From Leptodactylus fallax (taxonomy: Eukaryota > Chordata > Amphibia > Anura > Leptodactylidae), in assembly GCA_947044405.1 (NCBI GenBank), contig CAMRHE010000651.1, positions 349,001 through 413,000 on the forward strand: DNA of 64,000 bases, written 5' to 3'. This document shows, in pieces, positions 25,421 to 36,763 of this stretch. Position 1 is the stretch's first letter. Every line of letters begins with the position of its first letter. The notes beneath the pieces are model-generated. The model was given only the letters and a program-made list of their open reading frames with translations. It did no database searches and was not told the origin of the DNA. The position numbers were made by a program, and so were the translations under genes.

Positions 25421-28400
25421 CTGTACGAAGGAAGGATATGGAGTCAGTGGTGAGGCCCTGGATGGAGGGGGTTAAAGTTTTACTTTTTAGGTCTCAACAC
25501 AGGAATGAAAGATGGAGCCAGGAGAGACCTGTGCACCCAGATATACTGGAGATATACATGCAGAGGCGCACTGATGACATCACTGAACTACAGGTTGCAG
25601 ACCAGTGTAATCCGCTCTGTATGACACATCCCTGCAGAAGTCTCACACTATGACTGGTTGCCAGGGAGAGCTAAAAGAGGGAGGGGGCAGAGCCTCTGGG
25701 CGACCGAGCGACACATTATATGGCTGACAATGATATAGAGAACAAACAGCGAAGAGACTGCACAGGGAGGAGAAGACTGCAAGCAGGGACTGCACAGGAA
25801 GGAACGGACTGCACAGGGAGGAATGAACTGCAAGTAGGGACTGTACAGGAAGGAAAGGACTGCAAGTAGGGACTGCACAGGAAGGAAAGGACTGCACAGG
25901 GGGACGAACGCAAGAGGGACGCGGAGGAAGGACTGCAAGTAGGGACTGCACAGGAAGGAAAGGACTGCACAGGGAGGAACGAACTGCAAGTAGGGACTGT
26001 ACAGGAAGGAAAGGACTGCAAGCAGGGACTGCACAGGAAGGAACGGACTGCAAGCAGGGACTGTACAGGAGGAGGAAGAGACTGCACAGGGAGAAACAGA
26101 CTGTACAGGAAGGAAAGGACTGCAAGTAGGGACTGTACAGGAAGGAAAGGACTGCAAGTAGGGACTGCACAGGAAGGAAAGGACTGCAAGCAGGGACTGC
26201 ACAGGAAGGAACGGACTGCAAGCAGGGACTGCACAGGAAGGAACGGACTGCAAGCAGGGACTGTACAGGAGGAGGAAGAGACTGCACAGGGAGAAACAGA
26301 CTGTACAGGAAGGAAAGGACTGCAAGTAGGGACTGCACAGGAAGGAACGGAATGCAAGTAGGGACTGCACAGGAAGGAAAGGACTGCACAGGGAGGAATG
26401 AACTGCAAGTAGGGACTGTACAGGAAGGAAAGGACTGCAAGTAGGGACTGCACAGGAAGGAAAGGACTGCACAGGGAGGAACGAACTGCAAGTAGGGACT
26501 GTACAGGAAGGAAAGGACTGCAAGCAGGGACTGCACAGGAAGGAACGGACTGCAAGCAGGGACTGCACAGGAAGGAACGGACTGCAAGCAGGGACTGCAC
26601 AGGAAGGAAAGGACTGCACAGGGAGGAACGAACTGCAAGTAGGGACTGTACAGGAAGGAAAGGACTGCAAGCAGGGACTGCACAGGAAGGAACGGACTGC
26701 AAGCAGGGACTGCACAGGAAGGAACGGACTGCAAGCAGGGACTGCACAGGAAGGAACGGACTGCAAGCAGGGACTGCACAGGAAGGAACGGACTGCAAGC
26801 AGGGACTGCACAGGAAGGAACGGACTGCAAGCAGGGACTGCACAGGAAGGAACGGACTGCAAGCAGGGACTGTACAGGAGGAGGAAGAGACTGCACAGGG
26901 AGAAACAGACTGTACAAGAAGGAAAGGACTGCAAGCAGGGACTGTACAGGAAGGAACGGACTGCAAGCAGGGACCGCACAGGAGGAAAAGATGGCAAGCA
27001 GGGACTGCACAGGAAGGAACGGACTGCAAGTAGGGACTGTACAGGAGGAGGAAGAGACTGCACAGGGAGAAACAGACTGTACAAGAAGGAAAGGACTGCA
27101 AGTAGGGACTGCACAGGGAGGAGGAAGAGACGGCAAGCAGGGACTGTACAGGAGGAAAAGACGGCAAGCAGGGACTGCACAGGAATAGGAGACTGCATGT
27201 AAGGACTGCACACAGGGCACAGAGACTGCAATGGAGGAAAAAACTGAAACCAGGGACTGCATAGGAAGGAACAGACTGCACAGGAGAATTAGACTGCACA
27301 GGGAAGATGTAATGCCGTTACCTTCTCCGATGTCTCTGATGAGACTGCGGACATAGAAGCCGCCTCCACACTCCACATCTGCGATAGAAGAGACAGGGGA
27401 TGAGACACAATGGGGCAGATTTATGCAAACGGTGCAGAAGTAAAGCTGTCCATAGCAGCCAATCACTGCGCAGCTCACACTATACAAAATGAAAGCTGTG
27501 CTGGGATTGGCTGCTTTGGACAGTTGTTCTTTTAGGCTGTGTTCACACATCAGGATTTCATGTGGATTTAGGATTTTACTTTATGATACTGGAAAATCTG
27601 TGCCTGGATTTTCAGCATTTTTCAATAATAAGCGGCATGTCACGTGTATCAGGCAGAAAATACAAGGACTGATTTACTAGGGAGCTGATCCTGGTGTGAA
27701 CAGGCCCCAGTGCAGAGTACAGACCTGCAGCAGAGGCGCAGAGTACGATCTGTCTGTCAGAAAACACAGCATGGAAAGTTGTTATAAATCTGCCTTCAGG
27801 TGTCACGTCCTGGTGCAGCCCCTTAAACTGTATCACTGTAGTCATCATTACTGCCACCCAGCTTTCCAGGATTCCTGAGAAGCAGATCTTCCTATTTATA
27901 CAGCCATATGGGGTCAGGGTATACATCTACTATGTGGACTGTTTAGGAATCTTTGATTACTGTGTAAGCTCTAAAGGCGGCCATTTGGGGGGAGAAGCGC
28001 ACGCACCAAGTGTAAACAGAGGCGGCTGGAAATCGGTCAGCGACAGCTTGTAGACAACCACTGGCCGCGCCGGCTTTGCTTCCACCTCGGCCCCCTCTCT
28101 GACCAGACATGACAGACGCTTCCCATTCTTCTTTAATGCTGAGAAACTAAAAAAAAAAAAAAATGACAATTAACCCTTCAAGTTACCAGTTCTGGGTCTC
28201 CACAAGATCCCTCTGCGCCCCCCCCCCAACCCCACTATATCCCCCCCAGCAGCAGCTTATCTCCTGCCACAACATAAGGATTGGACATTCAGATTCAACA
28301 TGTCCGATCCTTCTCTTTCCTGACATCATGTAATGTCTATGAAGACTCACAGCGGAGGAACCTGCAGGATATTCCCTGTGAACGTCTTCAGCACATTCTC

Positions 28401-31400
28401 CACATCTTCTCTAGTGATGTGACCTGAGAGCAAGACAAGAGAACAGGGGTGAGACTGAAGAGAAGGAACAGAGGAGACGCAACTACAGTAGTGCAATAAT
28501 ATCACACCCCAGTCTACTGCTGCCTGTTATCAGCCATGTCAGGAGGGGAGAGGCCGACTGTAGGACAGAGGAATACAATCTATTACTATCTGTTATCAGC
28601 CACGTCAGGAGGAGAGGCCCCCCCCGACTGTAGGACAGGGGAATACAATCTATTACTATCTGTTATCAGCCATGTCAGGAGAGGAGAGGCCGACTGTAGG
28701 ACAGGGGAATACAATCTATTACTATCTGTTATCAGCCATGTCAGGAGAGGAGAGGCCGACTGTAGGACAGGGGAGTACAATCTATTACTATCTGTTATCA
28801 GCCACGTCAGGGGGGAGAGGCCGACTGTAGGACAGGGGAATACAATCTATTACTATCTGTTATCAGCCATGTCAGGAGAGGCCGACTGTAGGACAGGGGA
28901 ATACAATCTATTACTATCTGTTATCAGCCACGTCAGGAGGGGAGAGGCCGACTGTAGGACAGGGGAATACAATCTATTACTATCTGTTATCAGCCATGTC
29001 AGGAGAGGCCGACTGTAGGACAGGGGAATACAATCTATTACTATCTGTTATCAGCCATGTCAGGAGGGAGAGGCCAACTGTAGGACAGGGGAATACAATC
29101 TATTACTATCTGTTATCAGCCATGTCAGGAGGAGGAGAGGCCGACTGTAGGACAGGGGAATACAATCTATTACTATCTGTTATCAGCCATGTCAGGAGAG
29201 GAGAGGCCGACTGTAAGACAGGGGAATACAATCTATTACTATCTGTTATCAGCCACGTCAGGAGAGGAGAGGCCGACTGTAGGACAGGGGAATACAATCT
29301 ATTACTATCTGTTATCAGCCATGTCAGGAGAGGAGAGGCCGACTGTAGGACAGGGGAATACAATCTATTACTATCTGTTATCAGCCATGTCAGGAGGGGA
29401 GAGGCCGACTGTAGGACAGAGGAATACAATCTATTACTATCTGTTATCAGCCATGTCAGGAGAGGAGAGGCCGACTGTAGGACAGGGGAATACAATCTAT
29501 TACTATCTGTTATCAGCCACGTCAGGAGAGGAGAGGCCGACTGTAGGACAGGGGAATACAATCTATTACTATCTGTTATCAGCCATGTCGAGGAGGAGAG
29601 GCCGACTGTCAGGCAACAGGGGTACAATCTATTACTATCTGTTATCAGCCATGTCAGGAGGGGAGAGGCCGACTGTAGGACAGGGGAATACAATCTATTA
29701 CTATCTGTTATCAGCCATGTCAGGAGAGGAGAGGCCGACTGTAGGACAGGGGAATACAATCTATTACTATCTGTTATCAGCCATGTCAGGAGAGGAGAGG
29801 CCGACTGTAGGACAGGGGAATACAATCTATTACTATCTGTTATCAGCCATGTCAGGAGAGGAGAGGCCGACTGTAGGACAGGGGAATACAATCTATTACT
29901 ATCTGTTATCAGCCATGTCAGGAGGGGAGAGGCCGACTGTAGGACAGGGGAATACAATCTATTACTATCTGTTATCAGCCATGTCAGGAGGGGAGAGGCC
30001 GACTGTAGGACAGGGGAATACAATCTATTACTATCTGTTATCAGCCATGTCAGGAGGGGAGAGGCCGACTGTAGGACAGGGGAATACAATCTATTACTAT
30101 CTGTTATCAGCCATGTCAGGAGGGGAGAGGCCGACTGTAGGACAGGGGATACAATCTATTACTATCTGTTATCAGCCATGTCAGGAGGAGAGGCCGACTG
30201 TAGGACAGAGGAATACAATCTATTACTATCTGTTATCAGCCATGTCAGGAGAGGAGAGGCCGACTGTAGGACAGGGGAATACAATCTATTACTATCTGTT
30301 ATCAGCCATGTCAGGAGGAGAGGCCGACTGTAGGACAGGGGAATACAATCTATTACTATCTGTTATCTGCCACGTCAGGTCAGGAGAGGCCGACTGTAGG
30401 ACAGGGGAATACAATCTATTACTATCTGTTATCAGCCACGTCAGGAGCGGAGAGGCCGACTGTAGGACAGGGGAATACAATCTATTACTATCTGTTATCA
30501 GCCACGTCAGGAGGGGAGAGGCCGACTGTAGGACAGGGAATACAATCTATTACTATCTGTTATCAGCCATGTCAGGAGGGGAGAGGCCGACTGTAGGACA
30601 GGGGAATACAATCTATTACTATCTGTTATCAGCCATGTCAGGGGGGAGAGGCCGACTGTAGGACAGGGGAATACAATCTATTACTATCTGTTATCAGCCA
30701 TGTCAGGAGAGGAGAGGCCGACTGTAGGACAGGGGAATACAATCTATTACTATCTGTTATCAGTCATGTCAGGAGAGGAGAGGCCGACTGTAGGACAGGG
30801 GAATACAATCTATTACTATCTGTTATCAGCCATGTCAGGAGAGGAGAGGCCGACTGTAGGACAGGGGAATACAATCTATTACTATCTGTTATCAGCCATG
30901 TCAGGAGGAGGAGGGGCCGACTGTAGGACAGGGGAATACAATCTATTACTATCTGTTATCAGCCATGTCAGGAGGGGAGAGGCCGACTGTAGGACAGGGG
31001 AATACAATCTATTACTATCTGTTATCAGCCATGTCAGGAGGGGAGAGGCCGACTGTAGGACAGGGAATACAATCTATTACTATCTGTTATCAGCCATGTC
31101 AGGAGGAGAGGCCGACTGTAGGACAGGGGAATACAATCTATTACTATCTGTTATCAGCCACGTCAGGAGAGGAGAGGCCGACTGTAGGACAGGGGAATAC
31201 AATCTATTACTATCTGTTATCAGCCATGTCAGGGAGAGGCCGACTGTAGGACAGGGGAATACAATCTATTACTATCTGTTATCAGCCACGTCAGGAGAGG
31301 AGAGGCCGACTGTAGGACAGGGGAATACAATCTATTACTATCTGTTATCAGCCATGTCAGGAGGGGAGAGGCCGACTGTAGGACAGGGGAATACAATCTA

Positions 31401-34400
31401 TTACTATCTGTTATCAGCCATGTCAGGAGAGGAGAGGCCGACTGTAGGACAGGGGAATACAATCTATTACTATCTGTTATCAGCCATGTCAGGAGGGGAG
31501 AGGCCGACTGTAGGACAGGGGAATACAATCTATTACTATCTGTTATCAGCCATGTCAGGAGGGGAGAGGCCGACTGTAGGACAGGGGAATACAATCTATT
31601 ACTATCTGTTATCAGCCATGTCAGGAGGGGAGAGGCCGACTGTAGGACAGGGGAATACAATCTATTACTATCTGTTATCAGCCATGTCAGGAGGGGAGAG
31701 GCCGACTGTAGGACAGGGGAATACAATCTATTACTATCTGTTATCAGCCATGTCAGGAGGGGAGAGGCCGACTGTAGGACAGGGGAATACAATCTATTAC
31801 TATCTGTTATCAGCCATGTCAGGAGGGGAGAGGCCGACTGTAGGACAGGGGAATACAATCTATTACTATCTGTTATCAGCCATGTCAGGAGGGGAGAGGC
31901 CGACTGTAGGACAGGGGAATACAATCTATTACTATCTGTTATCAGCCATGTCAGGAGGGGAGAGGCCGACTGTAGGACAGAGGAATACAATCTATTACTA
32001 TCTGTTATCAGCCACGTCAGGAGGGGAGAGGCCGACTGTAGGACAGGGGAATACAATCTATTACTATCTGTTATCAGCCATGTCAGGAGGGGAGAGGCCG
32101 ACTGTAGGACAGGGGAATACAATCTATTACTATCTGTTATCAGCCATGTCAGGAGAGGAGAGGCCGACTGTAGGACAGGGGAATACAATCTATTACTATC
32201 TGTTATCAGCCACGTCAGGAGGGGAGAGGCCGACTGTAGGACAGGGGAATACAATCTATTACTATCTGTTATCAGCCATGTCAGGAGGAGGAGAGGCCGA
32301 CTGTAGGACAGGGGAATACAATCTATTACTATCTGTTATCAGCCATGTCAGGAGGGGAGAGGCCGACTGTAGGACAGGGGAATACAATCTATTACTATCT
32401 GTTATCAGCCATGTCAGGAGGGGAGAGGCCGGGGACTGTAGGACAGGGGAATACAATCTATTACTATCTGTTATCAGCCATGTCAGGAGAGGAGGGGCCG
32501 ACTGTAGGACAGGGGAATACAATCTATTACTATCTGTTATCAGCCATGTCAGGAGGGGAGAGGCCGACTGTAGGACAGGGGAATACAATCTATTACTATG
32601 TGTTATCAGCCATGTCAGGAGGGGAGAGGCCGACTGTAGGACAGGGGAATACAATCTATTACTATGTGTTATCAGCCATGTCAGGAGGGGAGAGGCCGAC
32701 TGTAGGACAGGGGAATACAATCTATTACTATGTGTTATCAGCCATGTCAGGAGGGGAGAGGCCGACTGTAGGACAGGAGAATACAATCTATTACTATCTG
32801 TTATCAGCCATGTCAGGAGGGGAGAGGCCGACTGTAGGACAGGGGAATACAATCTATTACTATCTGTTATCTGCCATGTCAGGAGGGGAGAAGATGACTG
32901 AAGTGTTCTTCAATGGATGACTGCCAGGATGTGTAGTAATCTCTCTGCTGCCCATACTCACTACTATAGGTCACTTATCTCCGGTGTTGTGACTCTTCTA
33001 CATGTGACTGATATCGGCCACTCCTCTTATACATCTCTCACACTGATATAAACTGTGGATTGTAGGATTATTATATATAGCGTTGCTACAGTTTATTACA
33101 CAGCTTATCCTTACATTGATACATGATGCGCCCCCTGCTGTTACACTGCTCATAAAACAGTTTAGCAAAAACCCCTGTGGTGATGATGTCACTGTCACAC
33201 TGGGAATGATGGGAAATGACCATGTATATAGCGGCTTGTAATACCACGTTACAGACCCCTCCCCTGCTGGATTCCTATCATGTGACTGTGCGGTGTGATG
33301 TGAATGGCGCAGGATTTACCGTATGGCTTCTCTTGTGTCACTGTCCCAGTGGCATCCAGGGTGTCGGTGGTTTTCCCCAGCTGCCCGGTGGTGGTGTACT
33401 TCTGTCATAGAGGACATAAAAGCACATGCCTTGTTACTGTACTGCTGTGTAATAAAATTAGAGGAGAATTCCCCACCTCAATCTGAGATCAGAAGGAGAA
33501 CCCCTTCATGGGCTCAGTCTGACGCTCTCCTCCAGATGCAGTTGTCCGCATCACATACGGTACTACAGTACAGTGTGAATAGAGGACAGGACGCACAGGG
33601 CGCTTACCTTACTCCCGCTCAGCATCGCCCCTAACATCTTGGTCCCATCACCAATACCGACCACTGGATGGAGAGAGAATTAAGAGTGAGTGTCAGTCAC
33701 ATGACTCTCTAACTCCGCCTCCTGACAGTAATAAATGGAGCCTGCCATATGGATTAGACCCTGTGATTGTGTCTATGAGATACTGTGAGCGCTCCGGGCA
33801 TTACTGACCAGTGGGGTGTCCCGTCTGTCTGTACCTCCTTCCCATCAGCTGCTTGTGGCTGCCTTAAAGGGATACTCTACTCTACTGTAAATCTTTCTAA
33901 TGGACTTTAAGTTTTGTTTCCTCAACAATTTTAATACCCTGCTTGTTGTCAGCGAATAGAAACACTATTTACATCAAGAGGTTGAAGCCGGAGCTTGTCC
34001 TGCTCACAGCTGAGGGCTTGTTACAGTGCAGATGCACATTGGGCAGTTAAACAGGATACACTGAGAGCAGAATAATAAGCATGATGTGACGGGCTACACA
34101 CGGCTGCCATACAATCCTCTGCCCCAAAAAGTCACCTCATTTATACTTTTTGCACATTTTATGACTTCTGTTTAGAAAAAGTAAAAAACGCAATAAGAGT
34201 CACCATACATCACAGGTGTCAAACACAAGGCCCGCTGGCCGAATCCGGCCCGCTGCCTTCTGTTATCCGGCCCGGCACTTATCTGTAATGTAAACCAGCC
34301 CAGGACAGGCCGCTTAAAAAAAACAAAAACAAAGCTGCGCGATACCTGTCCTGGGCTGGTTTACAAGACCTCTGCATGTTAGTGCAGGCGGCGATACAAT

Positions 34401-34493
34401 GACGTCATCACGCCTCCTACGCTGACACGCAGACGTCGCGGACAAGAAGAGGAGGCAGCAGCTGCATCAAGGCATCGGAGGTAGGTGAGGATA

Positions 34494-34545
<52 letters not shown>

Positions 34546-36763
34546 CCGTTGCCTGCTGGAGTATCCCCGGCACGTAACGGCCTATTTACTTACCGATCCC
34601 CGCTGCTGGTCGTGGCCGCCCCCGCTTCTCCTTCTGCTATGGGACGCAGAAGCGGCTGTGTGCAGGAGTGGGGATGGTAAGTGAGGACGCGGCCCGCGAA
34701 CCCCATCAAATACTACTATTATTATACTCCGGGGTCTTTTCAGACCCCGGAGTATAATAATCGGAGACCCCGGGGAGGTGATAAACATAAAAACCATTGT
34801 TACTCACCTCTCCGGCGATCCGATGTTGCTCCCAGCCGGCTTCGGCCTTTTTTGGTGACGTCCCAGGCGTCACGTGAGCCAGGCCGACGTCATTATGTCG
34901 CGACGCCGGTCTGTGCGACATTGAAGAAGGCCGAATGCAGGGAGCGCACCGGGGCCCAGGTAAGTAATATTGGTTTTATGTTTGTCACCACCTGGGTCTC
35001 CGATCATTATACTCTGGGTTCTGAAAAGACCCCAGAGTATAATAATAGTTCATGGGTGGGGGGGGTCACTATGGGGCATAATACCATGTGCAGGGGCCAC
35101 TATGGACTATAATACCGTTTGCAGGGGCCACTATGGGGCATAATACCATGTGCAGGGGCCACTATGGACTATAATACCGTTTGCAGGGGCCACTATGGGG
35201 CATAATACCAATGCAGGGGCCACTAAGGAGCATAATACCGATTGCAGGGGCCACTATGGAGCATAATAACGTGAGCAGGGGCCACTATGAAGGATAATAC
35301 CGTGTGCAGGGGCCAATATAGAGCATAATACAGTGTGCAGGGCCCACTAAGGAGCATAATACTGATTGCAGGGGCCAATATGGAGCATAATACCGTGTGC
35401 AGGGGCAACTATTGAGCATAATACCGTGTGCAGAGGCCGCTGTGGGGCGTAATACCGTGTGCAGAGGCAACTATAGAGCATAATACCATTTGCAGGGGTA
35501 AACAGTATTTGTATAGTGCTTAATTTTTGATATATTCAGAAAAGGATGAGGATAGTATGTAACATGCCAATGTCTTAGGTTTTAACAATACATTATGTTC
35601 TTCCTGGTTGACCTCAAAGGGCGGATTGTAACAGTATCTGTTAAGGAGAAGTTACTTTTATACATGTGTAAAATAATCTTGGCCCTTCAAGGTACCCCGT
35701 GAGGCTGAAGTGGCCCCCGGTGAAAATGAGTTTGACACCCCTGCCATACATAATACATTTAGCGCTTGTCGTGTATTCCACGTTTCGGAGAATTTTCCTG
35801 ATTAAATCCCCCCGACTGTCCATTAGAATGTTTCAGGTCGGTGAGTCTGGACACCGGCCCTTTAATAAAGGATGTAATGTGGGGCTCCGTTCTGCTGGTC
35901 GGACCCCTGGTGATCTGCCAGTGTAAGGGTCTGTAATGTCCAAACCCATTTAACGTTGCCCCCCAGAGATTGCGCTCAGATTACCCAGCAGTCCGCAGGC
36001 CGCGCTGTCCAAGGTCCCTCCATGGCCGATTTTCAGCGTCTGTTTCTTCCTCTTCGTAAATTCTTTCAGCCCGGCTTCTACATGGACACATAGCAACAGA
36101 TCAGCAAATACCCCAAACAGGCCCGTGACACCCCGAGTCACCCCCACCCCGCCCCTGGCAGGTACATGGTTAATAGTACAGGGCGATTTCGGGAGATTTA
36201 CACCCAAATTTTATCTTATAGCATAATCACAATCGCATCAGCGCTAAATGTAACAACTGTCCTCTGAGTAAGATTTATAAATAAGTGTGCGCACGGGAAG
36301 GGGTTAACAGGAAGAGGAGGGGCCAACACACAATGGTATGACGCCGTATCGTACACCACGGTTACTATCCTAATTACTACGCCCCGTGTACCATGTGACC
36401 TGGTATAAATGTAATTGTTTCCCATTGTCACATGTCATACATACACCATACAATAGCTGTGTGGTTTATGGCAGCCAATCACAATGAAGCTTTCATTTTC
36501 CAGCACATGTTAGAATATGAAAGCAGCGATGTGACTGGCTGGTGCGGTCACGCCTCCACGCTACGTCGGCACATCCCATCATGGCGCCCCCCATGTGTAT
36601 ATCCCTCAGCACGCCGTTACCGGCCCCGCCTGCCCCGGCTCTGACCTCTCAGCAGGCGGCTCTTCAGGTCATTCAGGGTCTGGGCTGACGTCACTCCCGA
36701 GGACTTGTACACCGGGAACAGACCGTGCAGTGATAAGAGCCGGGAAGCCTTCTCAGCAGCCAT
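25221..36763 (-). CDS. TRUB1: TRUB1, tRNA/mRNA pseudouridine synthase (complete, 8 coding exons)
   Basis: TruB-family pseudouridine synthase; family members convert U55 in the tRNA T-loop, and human TRUB1 also modifies mRNA and promotes let-7 maturation. Coding exons in transcription order are 36763-36646, 36077-35985, 33663-33608, 33401-33320, 28423-28351, 28146-28007, 27378-27322 and 25420-25221. All phases close, giving 272 residues. Key motifs are [16 protein letters not shown] with the catalytic Asp at residue 63, [17 protein letters not shown] with the conserved Tyr at 91, VPPLFSALKK, and [17 protein letters not shown]. The first TruB motif ([20 protein letters not shown]) is in exon 1. 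The protein is shorter than human TRUB1 (349 residues as I recall) mainly because it lacks the low-complexity N-terminal extension. An in-frame TGA upstream supports the start. Introns 2, 4 and 7 carry a hAT element and two minisatellites. Confidence 0.96.
25755..27185. repeat. Minisatellite array, 32-bp unit (TRUB1 intron 7)
   Basis: About 45 copies of a 32-bp unit, GGGACTGCACAGGAAGGAAC then GGACTGCAAGCA. Each unit carries GGACTGCA or GGGACTGCA twice, so it looks like a diverged dimer of a roughly 16-bp ancestor. Variants include GAGGAAGAGACTGCACAGGG and TAGGGACTGTACAGG blocks, repeated as multi-unit groups. No minus-strand frame has a frequent stop, which gives three long overlapping frames (527-635 codons). 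These are not genes. Confidence 0.96.
27322..27378 (-). CDS. TRUB1: TRUB1 coding exon 7
   Basis: Encodes [18 protein letters not shown] between acceptor gcag and donor GTAACG (57 bases). This is the conserved TruB C-terminal core motif with the G(F/Y)YxR signature. Confidence 0.96.
27412..27536. mobile_element. Hairpin MITE remnant with CCAAT boxes (TRUB1 intron 6)
   Basis: An imperfect palindrome: CTGTCCATAGCAGCCAATCA on one side and GATTGGCTGCTTTGGACAG on the other, around a short AAAATGAAAGCTG centre. It resembles a very common frog hairpin repeat that I recall. A related diverged copy lies at 36470-36545. Confidence 0.6.
27537..27708. mobile_element. Small element with inverted GTTCACAC ends (TRUB1 intron 6)
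   Basis: Left end GGCTGTGTTCACACATCAGG and right end CCTGGTGTGAACAGGCC are inverted copies around about 140 bases of AT-rich sequence. No coding capacity is seen. Target duplication is unclear because it abuts another repeat. Confidence 0.5.
28007..28146 (-). CDS. TRUB1: TRUB1 coding exon 6
   Basis: Poly-T then acceptor tttag, encoding [20 protein letters not shown] and [19 protein letters not shown], donor GTGCGT. The codon completed at its 5' edge and the next one read Leu-Phe where human TRUB1 has Leu-Tyr (see findings). Confidence 0.95.
28351..28423 (-). CDS. TRUB1: TRUB1 coding exon 5
   Basis: Acceptor ctcag, encoding [20 protein letters not shown] then VPP, donor GTGAGT; 73 bases. It aligns with human [20 protein letters not shown]. 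Confidence 0.96.
28530..32892. repeat. Minisatellite array, 66-bp unit (TRUB1 intron 4)
   Basis: About 66 copies of a 66-bp unit: CTGTTATCAGCCATGTCAGG, AGGGGAGAGGCCGACTGTAG, GACAGGGGAATACAATCTAT, TACTAT. Variation clusters in the AGGAGGGGAGAGG tract (GAGAGGAG, GAGGGGAG, shorter forms) and in CATGTCAGG against CACGTCAGG. Three consecutive copies near 32599-32735 share TATGTGTT. Because 66 is a multiple of three, very long frames (up to 733 codons on the plus strand) are open. They are repeat artefacts lying antisense in a TRUB1 intron. Confidence 0.97.
32893..33319 (-). other. TRUB1 intron 4, unique part
   Basis: This is unique sequence between the 66-bp array and the donor side of TRUB1 exon 4. 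Nothing recognised. Confidence 0.5.
33320..33401 (-). CDS. TRUB1: TRUB1 coding exon 4
   Basis: Acceptor gacag, then [20 protein letters not shown] and VTQEKPY, donor GTAAAT. The Tyr at residue 91 is the strictly conserved active-site Tyr of TruB enzymes (E. coli Tyr76 by alignment with its KRYRV segment). Confidence 0.96.
33608..33663 (-). CDS. TRUB1: TRUB1 coding exon 3
   Basis: Acceptor ccag, encoding [19 protein letters not shown], donor GTAAGC; 56 bases. It is nearly the same as human VVGIGSGTKMLTSMLSGSK. Confidence 0.96.
33864..34100. mobile_element. TTAAAGGG-type MITE fragment (TRUB1 intron 2)
   Basis: Starts TTAAAGGGATACTCTACTCT, the same end type as the other TTAA elements here. Inside it is the box CTCACAGCTGAGGGCTTGTT also found at 46.65 and 47.46 kb. 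No matching right end could be placed before the hAT element at 34211. Confidence 0.4.
34498..34543. repeat. (AT)n microsatellite inside the hAT element
   Basis: About 22 uninterrupted AT dinucleotides. Confidence 0.97.
34715..35049. repeat. Nested inverted-repeat block inside the hAT element
   Basis: Two arms of about 100 bases, 34715-34817 and roughly 34945-35049, are imperfect inverted copies beginning ACTATTATTATACTC and ending near CCGG. Each arm itself starts with a short hairpin (CTCCGGGGTCTTTTCAGACC in the left arm). This looks like a MITE that inserted within, or was captured by, the hAT element. Confidence 0.7.
35070..35505. repeat. 31-bp tandem array inside the hAT element
   Basis: About 14 copies of GGGGCCACTATGGAGCATAA TACCGTGTGCA with moderate divergence. 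Small minus-strand frames here are repeat-derived. Confidence 0.9.
35985..36077 (-). CDS. TRUB1: TRUB1 coding exon 2 (catalytic Asp)
   Basis: Acceptor gtag, encoding [20 protein letters not shown] then [10 protein letters not shown], donor GTAATC. It carries the GxGTLD motif with the nucleophilic Asp. Confidence 0.97.
36470..36545. mobile_element. CCAAT hairpin MITE remnant (TRUB1 intron 1)
   Basis: GGCAGCCAATCACAATGAAG and AGCAGCGATGTGACTGGCTG form a diverged palindrome around ATTTTCCAGCACATG. It is related to the copy at 27412-27536. Confidence 0.5.
36646..36763 (-). CDS. TRUB1: TRUB1 coding exon 1
   Basis: Starts [20 protein letters not shown] and continues [19 protein letters not shown] to the donor GTCAGA. 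An in-frame TGA upstream and a good start context (gtcATGG) support this ATG. Human TRUB1 has a longer Ala-rich N-terminus before the matching LSLSGVFAVHK. The exon contains a full TGACGTCA box at 36686-36693. Confidence 0.92.

Larger units (their letters stand above)
34211..35743. mobile_element. Non-autonomous hAT element with perfect 8-bp target duplication (TRUB1 intron 2)
   Basis: The left end CACAGGTGTCAAACAC and the right end, read inward CAGGGGTGTCAAACTC, are inverted copies over 16 bases with three differences. Both sides are flanked by the identical 8-mer CCATACAT (34203-34210 and 35744-35751). An 8-bp target duplication and a CAG..G end are hallmarks of hAT transposons. There is no transposase frame. 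Inside are a short hairpin (GTAAACCAGCCCAGGACAGG near 34290, inverted near 34345), an AT microsatellite, a nested inverted-repeat block and a 31-bp tandem array. The intact duplication suggests a fairly clean insertion. Confidence 0.88.

Noticed and set aside
28140..28146. Loss of the TruB active-site Tyr
   Set aside because: The strictly conserved active-site Tyr of TruB maps to KKYTTTG in exon 4 and is present. The Phe in exon 6 replaces a different Tyr, in the YSA motif.
30700..32901. 733-codon plus-strand open frame (and similar frames 28536-30661)
   Set aside because: Pure translation of the 66-bp minisatellite. The frame stays open because 66 is divisible by three, there is no conserved domain, and it lies antisense within TRUB1 intron 4.
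34681..35112. 143-codon frame inside the hAT element
   Set aside because: No transposase motif; composed of the hairpin arms of the nested repeat.
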